Assembly (NCBI GenBank): GCA_900546485.1
Contig: URDK01000003.1
Span: forward strand, 1 to 64,000
Direction of reading: 5' to 3'
Length of the DNA: 64,000 nucleotides
From: an uncultured Eubacteriales bacterium
GTDB taxonomy: Bacteria; Bacillota; Clostridia; Oscillospirales; Oscillospiraceae
The notes below the pieces were generated by a model. That model searched no databases. It saw only the letters and a list, made by a program, of their open reading frames with translations, and was not told the DNA's origin. Made by a program: the position numbers and the translations under genes. Below, one piece after another: positions 59,355 to 64,000 of this stretch. How positions within the stretch are numbered: the stretch's first letter is position 1; every line of letters begins with the position of its first letter.

Positions 59355-62201
59355 TTGAGCCGAACAAACAGATTTATTAAACTGCTGTGGTATGAGGTTG
59401 GCCAGGAGTACGTTATGGTATACGGCTTCAGTACCTGTACCGAGCAGGACACGAAAACGTGGCGCTGTTATAATAATCATGGCAATATTGTGTGCAGAGC
59501 TATACTTTCTGAAATGAATGCGGCTGATTTTGAGAGGAAATTAACTGAACCAGGCACAATAGTATGCGGGAAAAGATTGTTTCCATCTCCTGTACTTACC
59601 CCTCGTCCGGAAGTATTGTCTGAGGGAAATCTGTCTGGCGAGGATGGCCCACTCCGCGATGGGTGCAAGCTTACTGAGCTTTGGAACTATAACAAAACAG
59701 ACATTTTTAATAAAATCGTGAGCAACGCTGGAAAGCTCAAAGCTGTCGCATATCGCGGAGCCCGCTCAATCTTCAACTGGATAAAAGAAGAGAGCGGCGT
59801 ATGCTTAATCAAAAATGGACACAGGCTCGGAAACTTCGAGCATTATGAACCACTTGACATGGCATACGCATTTGATGTAACCGTGGATAAAGAATGCGGC
59901 TTACAAAAAGCTGTTGTAAAATGCCGCTCAGGCCATCTAGATCCCCTCATCGTGAATCTCACCGCTGTGAATAGGCGGCGAACTGTCTTGAATCAAACCA
60001 AAATACTGCAGCCAGACATCGACTCCATTTGTTTTGAAGCTGCTGAACCGATGAGCCATATAATCGTTCAGGTTTGGAATGCGGATAATGCGAACTTGGT
60101 ATATAAATCTACTCAGACTCTGATGAGGACGGCCAAGCTTAAAGTCAACCTGTCGGAACCCAGTCTCAGATTGCAAGACAGCTGGACTAAAAAGCTAAAG
60201 GAGTCCGACCCCGGAAAAGCCGAAGTAATCACTCAAAGTGTAGAGACGGTCAGCAGGGTAAATGCTGGTGAGAGCCGAGAAATGAAAAGCCCCGCGATGA
60301 ACGAAATTGACATTGCGATAAGTGAAGGCCGAGCACTTATGAAGCCTTATCTCAGTAGTAAAAACTTAGGGGATTTTATACCCGCAGGTGAGGAGATTGA
60401 CAGTTTTCTCAAAGTTAAGGAATATATTGATCAGGACTCCATCAACAAGGTAATTATTGCAGATCCATACTTCTCCGCTAGAGCAGCAGAAAAGTTGCTC
60501 TGCCGTATATCACACACCGGCCTCCGTATCGAAATATTGTCAAGCCTTGCAGGCCGAGGCCCGGACACTGGCTCCAGCGCCGATTATAGAAAAATACATG
60601 AACAGATTAAAAACTTTACCGACGTCAACAAAGCTATCCTCCACAAAAACCTGTTGATATGTGACTTCAAGCGAGGAAACGGCCAAGTGTTTCATGATCG
60701 TTTCTTAATTCGATATTTCAAGAATGGCACTGTTGATGGATTTCTTATGAGCAATTCCCTCAATTCCATGGGTTCAAAATACCCATTTACCATTGCGCCG
60801 CTTGGCCATGAGACATGTCTGGATGTTTGTGATTACCTGCAGGATCTGCGTGACGCAAGCAGTAGCGATGGGAGCGGAGAAATTAAGTGCGAGGTGCTGT
60901 ATGACTCCGCCGCCGTTAAAGCGCCGCAAGCCACTCCGGACACCAGTGTTTTAGAAGAGACTGGCTGGCTTTCCTCCTATTATGACGAGAATGGGCAATT
61001 AAACATTAATGAAGGAAACATTGAATCCGCAGTCACTTTAATACTAAATCACTGGGTTGATGATAAGGACACCGCCTGCCGCGTACTAGCTGAATTCGCA
61101 TCCAAAATATGCTGCAATCTCTTTAGTCCCCTGATAGATGTAATTTGCAAAAACAGGCTCGTTCATGCAAGCGAAATTGCCGCTGAATTCACCCTACTTG
61201 CCAAAGAGCGGGAGAAAGAGGTAGACTTCACTGCTGGCGGAATTGGCTCGGACTTGTTCGTATTGCGCAAGCTGCTAAAAGGCGAGGCGGATCCTTCCGT
61301 ACTGGGCTTCGATCAGATGCTTGAGCAAGCCGGGCACATTTTCTATGGTGGCTGTGCATGGCTGAGCTCCGGCTATCGCTTGATGCTTGCACTAGACCGG
61401 CAGTGTTTTTTCAATCTGCTCGACGAAATCCGTTCCCCGCTAATGTTCGACACTCTGGCTGCATATATGCTTTTCTCCCCATTTGACGAATCCCTGTATA
61501 TGTACGTCGTCCGTTCAAAGTCAATTCCCGTTAAGCTGCTTGGCGCCGGGTGGCTGTTCACGCTCGCTGCCAGAGGAAGCATTGATAACGATAGCATTTT
61601 TTCGATATTTGAAGAGCTGGATGATAGTAAAGACGTGCTGCAGCTATCATATATGCTATCAGTCCTAACCTTCCATTTGCGCAATAAAGATTATGGCCAA
61701 CTGCGCAGTCAGCTTACCGAGTTGCGAACTTGGTGTCTTGTGCGACTAGGGTCAAGAATTGCAGCTTGCGAAGAAAAGCTGCGGTTGCAGGCTTACTCCT
61801 TGCTTGACGACTGTGAGACCTGCTCTAAAGCCAGTATGTACTACGAGCTTGCAAAGAATATTGCCGTCCCAGATGTGTCGCGAGAAACGCTTGAAAGGGC
61901 TGTAAGTATTCTTTCTGAATCGCTAAAGGACTTCTCATTCGATAAGTATGTGGATGATCAACTTGAGCTGTATCTGTCGTGTCAGGAGGCTTTGGGTATC
62001 AGTTGCGAGGATAAACAGCTGCACTTTCTTGCAAAAACTCAAACGCTGGAGGCGGCTGCAGAGCCTGTTATGTGGGAATACAACTACACAAAATGGCAAA
62101 GAGAGCGCATTGCGGCAACGCGGCAGCTGGCGCTGTTGAGACTATACTTAAAGCGACACCCTGAGGCAGAAAACGTTCGCTCTACAGTAGATATATGGTA
62201 G
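59355..62201 (+). CDS. Large protein with a phospholipase D-like (HKD) domain, possible defence protein
   Basis: 948 residues from a TTG at 59355 with a GGAGG site; in-frame ATG codons at 59301 and 59319 have none. N-terminal ~160 residues are unrecognised; they include RLGNFEHYEPL, faintly like the VPA1262-type N-terminal domain. Around residues 370-500 lies a PLD-like region: VIIADPYFSARAAEKLL, then FHDRFLI (an HxK-like site, near residue 445) and GFLMSNSLNSMGSKYPF. The C-terminal 400 residues are helical and resemble repeats. Lower GC than neighbours. Such proteins often occur in anti-phage islands; function unproven. Confidence 0.65.
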   Translation: MSRTNRFIKLLWYEVGQEYVMVYGFSTCTEQDTKTWRCYNNHGNIVCRAILSEMNAADFERKLTEPGTIVCGKRLFPSPVLTPRPEVLSEGNLSGEDGPLRDGCKLTELWNYNKTDIFNKIVSNAGKLKAVAYRGARSIFNWIKEESGVCLIKNGHRLGNFEHYEPLDMAYAFDVTVDKECGLQKAVVKCRSGHLDPLIVNLTAVNRRRTVLNQTKILQPDIDSICFEAAEPMSHIIVQVWNADNANLVYKSTQTLMRTAKLKVNLSEPSLRLQDSWTKKLKESDPGKAEVITQSVETVSRVNAGESREMKSPAMNEIDIAISEGRALMKPYLSSKNLGDFIPAGEEIDSFLKVKEYIDQDSINKVIIADPYFSARAAEKLLCRISHTGLRIEILSSLAGRGPDTGSSADYRKIHEQIKNFTDVNKAILHKNLLICDFKRGNGQVFHDRFLIRYFKNGTVDGFLMSNSLNSMGSKYPFTIAPLGHETCLDVCDYLQDLRDASSSDGSGEIKCEVLYDSAAVKAPQATPDTSVLEETGWLSSYYDENGQLNINEGNIESAVTLILNHWVDDKDTACRVLAEFASKICCNLFSPLIDVICKNRLVHASEIAAEFTLLAKEREKEVDFTAGGIGSDLFVLRKLLKGEADPSVLGFDQMLEQAGHIFYGGCAWLSSGYRLMLALDRQCFFNLLDEIRSPLMFDTLAAYMLFSPFDESLYMYVVRSKSIPVKLLGAGWLFTLAARGSIDNDSIFSIFEELDDSKDVLQLSYMLSVLTFHLRNKDYGQLRSQLTELRTWCLVRLGSRIAACEEKLRLQAYSLLDDCETCSKASMYYELAKNIAVPDVSRETLERAVSILSESLKDFSFDKYVDDQLELYLSCQEALGISCEDKQLHFLAKTQTLEAAAEPVMWEYNYTKWQRERIAATRQLALLRLYLKRHPEAENVRSTVDIW

Positions 62202-62482
62202 CAACGCATCGTCATTGAACAATAGGCCGCACTTGTGCCGGCAAGCAATGTCCGTGTCCGGACACTCACGAAAAGCGTTCGCGGGATTTCTTCCCCAGAC
62301 TCACAAAACTCAAACACTCCCGGCCGCTGGGCCGGGAGTGTTTTTTGGCGGCGCATACTTGCGTATGCTTAATTTCCCGAGGCATCTGCTACAGCTCAAG
62401 CTTGCCTGATGGCCCGCAGGTACTCATTGGCCCGGCTGCAAAGCAGGAAAATCCGTGTTTTGGTCTATTATCGGTATTGCAC
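62202..62482. other. Intergenic region with palindrome and terminator
   Basis: Non-coding. Contains the palindrome GTGTCCGGACAC at 62254-62265 and the terminator at 62314. Nothing else recognisable. Confidence 0.4.
62314..62346 (+). terminator. Rho-independent terminator
   Basis: Twelve-base-pair stem (ACACTCCCGGCC with GGCCGGGAGTGT, loop GCTG) followed by TTTTT. Confidence 0.93.
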
Positions 62483-63409
62483 TTATCTATACGACGACGA
62501 AGACCGTGTTACATTTATGGAGGTATCTTCTGCACTTTCCAGCAAACCGGACGATATCAAAAATAACTTCACATCCAATTCGCTCAGATTTGATTTCGGC
62601 CCTATAGTGATTGACTTAACGGCACGCTTCATATCAGTCATTGCTACTTCTATGCGTGATACCAGTGTGTTGTTTCTCGGCGTAAACGTGTAATTCACAA
62701 TACTGAATCTTGGATCCAGATTGTCAACGTTATCTGCACGAGGCAGCAATCCGCCCTCCAAGGCGCTTGTATGCGCCAGCAGCACCATGCGCCATTCTTT
62801 TTCCTCTTTAAAGGCCTCGTTTTTATACATGGGCGCCAACATGATTGAGTATGCCATTAAACGCTTGAAACACTTTTCTATCTCATCGTAGTCGCAGGAA
62901 GAACTCAGAATGCTTACGTCTTCCGGGCGCAGCAAATTGCTTATATCAAAATCCCCATATTCGATTTGATCAAATATATAGCAGACCTTATCGGGACTGA
63001 ACCCCAGCGATTGGTTCTGGATGATAAAATACTCTTTGTTAAAACCTATGGAAATACCTCGCCCGTCGTCGGCATAGCCTCGCCATTGCCCCAGATTGTC
63101 TCCTTTTTCAGACAGGCAAAACGCCCATGCTTTAAGGCTGTTGCCTGTATCTATTGATTCGAGCAGGTCAAATGTTTTACTGAATTCCATGAACTTTGTG
63201 TCAATAAACCGGTCATTTGCTTTCATTCGTTCAACATACTCAAGGAACTTATTAAGTACAAAATATTTGCATTGTCTTGTTGCCCACACAAGTTCTTTAG
63301 AGTCATTCGATTTGCTTACATCCGAAAGCCATATGCTGCGGTTTTGCATTATGCTGTAAAAAGTGTTGAGACTGCAATAATGATACAGCATCCCTGTTTC
63401 TTCATTCAT
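62483..63409 (-). CDS. DUF2971 family protein
   Basis: 308 residues from the ATG at 63409 (a GTG at 63418 is possible). N-terminal LYHYCSLNTFYSIMQNRSIWLSD and central CLSEKGDNLGQWRGYADDGRGISIGF are the hallmarks of DUF2971, a family of uncharacterised proteins common in defence islands and mobile elements, with some likeness to ADP-ribosyl-type folds. It is 24 bases after the gene at 63433, in the same direction, so probably cotranscribed. Confidence 0.82.
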   Translation of the reverse strand: MNEETGMLYHYCSLNTFYSIMQNRSIWLSDVSKSNDSKELVWATRQCKYFVLNKFLEYVERMKANDRFIDTKFMEFSKTFDLLESIDTGNSLKAWAFCLSEKGDNLGQWRGYADDGRGISIGFNKEYFIIQNQSLGFSPDKVCYIFDQIEYGDFDISNLLRPEDVSILSSSCDYDEIEKCFKRLMAYSIMLAPMYKNEAFKEEKEWRMVLLAHTSALEGGLLPRADNVDNLDPRFSIVNYTFTPRNNTLVSRIEVAMTDMKRAVKSITIGPKSNLSELDVKLFLISSGLLESAEDTSINVTRSSSSYR

Positions 63410-63432
63410 GTTTTCCACACGTCCCTAGATGT

Positions 63433-63978
63433 TTATTTTAGCATATCTTCGTCTGGATGATGCTTTAGCATCTGCATCACTGGATCATACTCTTTCACAA
63501 TTTGTCCGCCGGTTATAAGGCTTTTGATTCTCAACCTATTCTCCGTCATGTTGACCGCCAGCATGACCCCCAGCTTGTAATGAAAGCCATGCGCGGAGTC
63601 CGTCATAGCCATTAATCTTGCTTCGTCATCTTTATATCCTCTGCGGTCTGTTGTCTTCTTCATTTCAATGCATATGAGATTGTCAAATCCCCAGCGGCAG
63701 TGCATGCCGCGCTTATGTACGATAAGGTCAACTGTGATTGGAGCATTTTCGATTCTTTTTGCCTCTCTTTCATGTCCATCCATACCACGGTTATATTCAA
63801 CATCAACCAGATAATCACTATATTCTGTGCCTTTCAGGGCTTCCGTAAGATGCATGGCAAACCTGGCGCAAATACACCTCTCGCTCAAGTCGTTTCTTAT
63901 CAGATATCGTTCACTTACATTAAAGGACAAGATCGCATTTTGCACAATGCTCTTTAGAGTTGTCACCGCTTCTGTCAT
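63433..63978 (-). CDS. PD-(D/E)xK nuclease-like protein
   Basis: 181 residues. A restriction-like core is suggested by ITVDLIVHKRG (Asp) followed about 17 residues on by NLICIEMKK (ExK), with an upstream glutamate in VDVEYNRG. This is the D-(x)n-ExK pattern of small nucleases. Followed by MTDSAHGFHYKLGVMLAVN, a strand-helix unit typical of the fold. GAGGTGAG site before the ATG. First gene of a leftward pair with DUF2971. Assignment rests on the motif alone. Confidence 0.6.
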   Translation of the reverse strand: MTEAVTTLKSIVQNAILSFNVSERYLIRNDLSERCICARFAMHLTEALKGTEYSDYLVDVEYNRGMDGHEREAKRIENAPITVDLIVHKRGMHCRWGFDNLICIEMKKTTDRRGYKDDEARLMAMTDSAHGFHYKLGVMLAVNMTENRLRIKSLITGGQIVKEYDPVMQMLKHHPDEDMLK

Positions 63979-64000
63979 TTTCTCACCTCAGTCCAATCTT

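Noticed and set aside
62345..62693. Rightward small genes before the DUF2971 gene
   Set aside because: They overlap the well-supported leftward DUF2971 gene and lack ribosome binding sites and recognisable domains.

Overview
The window looks like chromosomal DNA of an anaerobic Clostridia-type Bacillota, possibly a gut Oscillospirales relative. Evidence for this is a CIRCE-controlled groESL operon, AGGAGG-type ribosome binding sites, YesM/YesN two-component regulation, PucR regulators, a molybdenum hydroxylase operon, and no respiratory-chain genes. The species assignment is inference. About 55 protein genes, one 3' fragment of tRNA-Ala(GGC), a CIRCE element, several promoters and about 15 hairpins or terminators can be supported. 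No rRNA, transposase, CRISPR array or complete tRNA is visible.

Layout. 0-11.4 kb is housekeeping: a CstA transporter, an rRNA methyltransferase with a lipid kinase, groES-groEL, acetyltransferases, a PatB/MalY lyase, a zinc alcohol dehydrogenase and a YgjP-like metalloprotease. 11.5-20.35 kb is a long leftward gene run: the three subunits of a xanthine-dehydrogenase-family molybdenum hydroxylase, an MFS transporter, two unknown proteins, a Crp/Fnr regulator and a small NifU-like protein. The FAD subunit carries a complete GltD-type Fe-S/FAD/NAD(P) domain inserted in its middle. 20.5-24 kb holds two methyltransferases and small proteins.

24-47 kb is the most unusual part: an acyl-CoA cluster with a FadH/Bai-type flavin enoate reductase, four CaiB/BaiF CoA-transferases, two acid-CoA ligases, a dienoyl-CoA-isomerase-like crotonase, three FMN nitronate-monooxygenase/FabK-type oxidoreductases, a flavodoxin-fold reductase, a CaiE-like gamma carbonic anhydrase, a hotdog thioesterase, an SLC13 transporter and two PucR regulators. 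A block of PucR, CoA-transferase and CoA-ligase occurs twice in the same order and orientation (30.5-35.5 kb and 40.9-45.7 kb). In the first copy the regulator is split by a frameshift in a run of seven A. The intergenic regions share TGTGCCCAAA and ATTGTGCACAG motifs. A working model is activation and reduction of an unknown unsaturated carboxylic acid; the gene set matches neither the bai nor the cai operon.

At 47.63 kb the 3' half of tRNA-Ala(GGC) lies without its 5' half, as at the end of an integrated element, followed by a remnant of a small mobile-element protein. 48.1-58.2 kb is a malto/isomalto-oligosaccharide locus: two GH13 enzymes, a YesM/YesN pair, a binding lipoprotein and two permeases. 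58.3-64 kb holds a MutT-like Nudix protein, a probably frameshifted small gene, and three accessory genes (large PLD-like protein, DUF2971 protein, PD-(D/E)xK-like protein) that resemble defence-island content.
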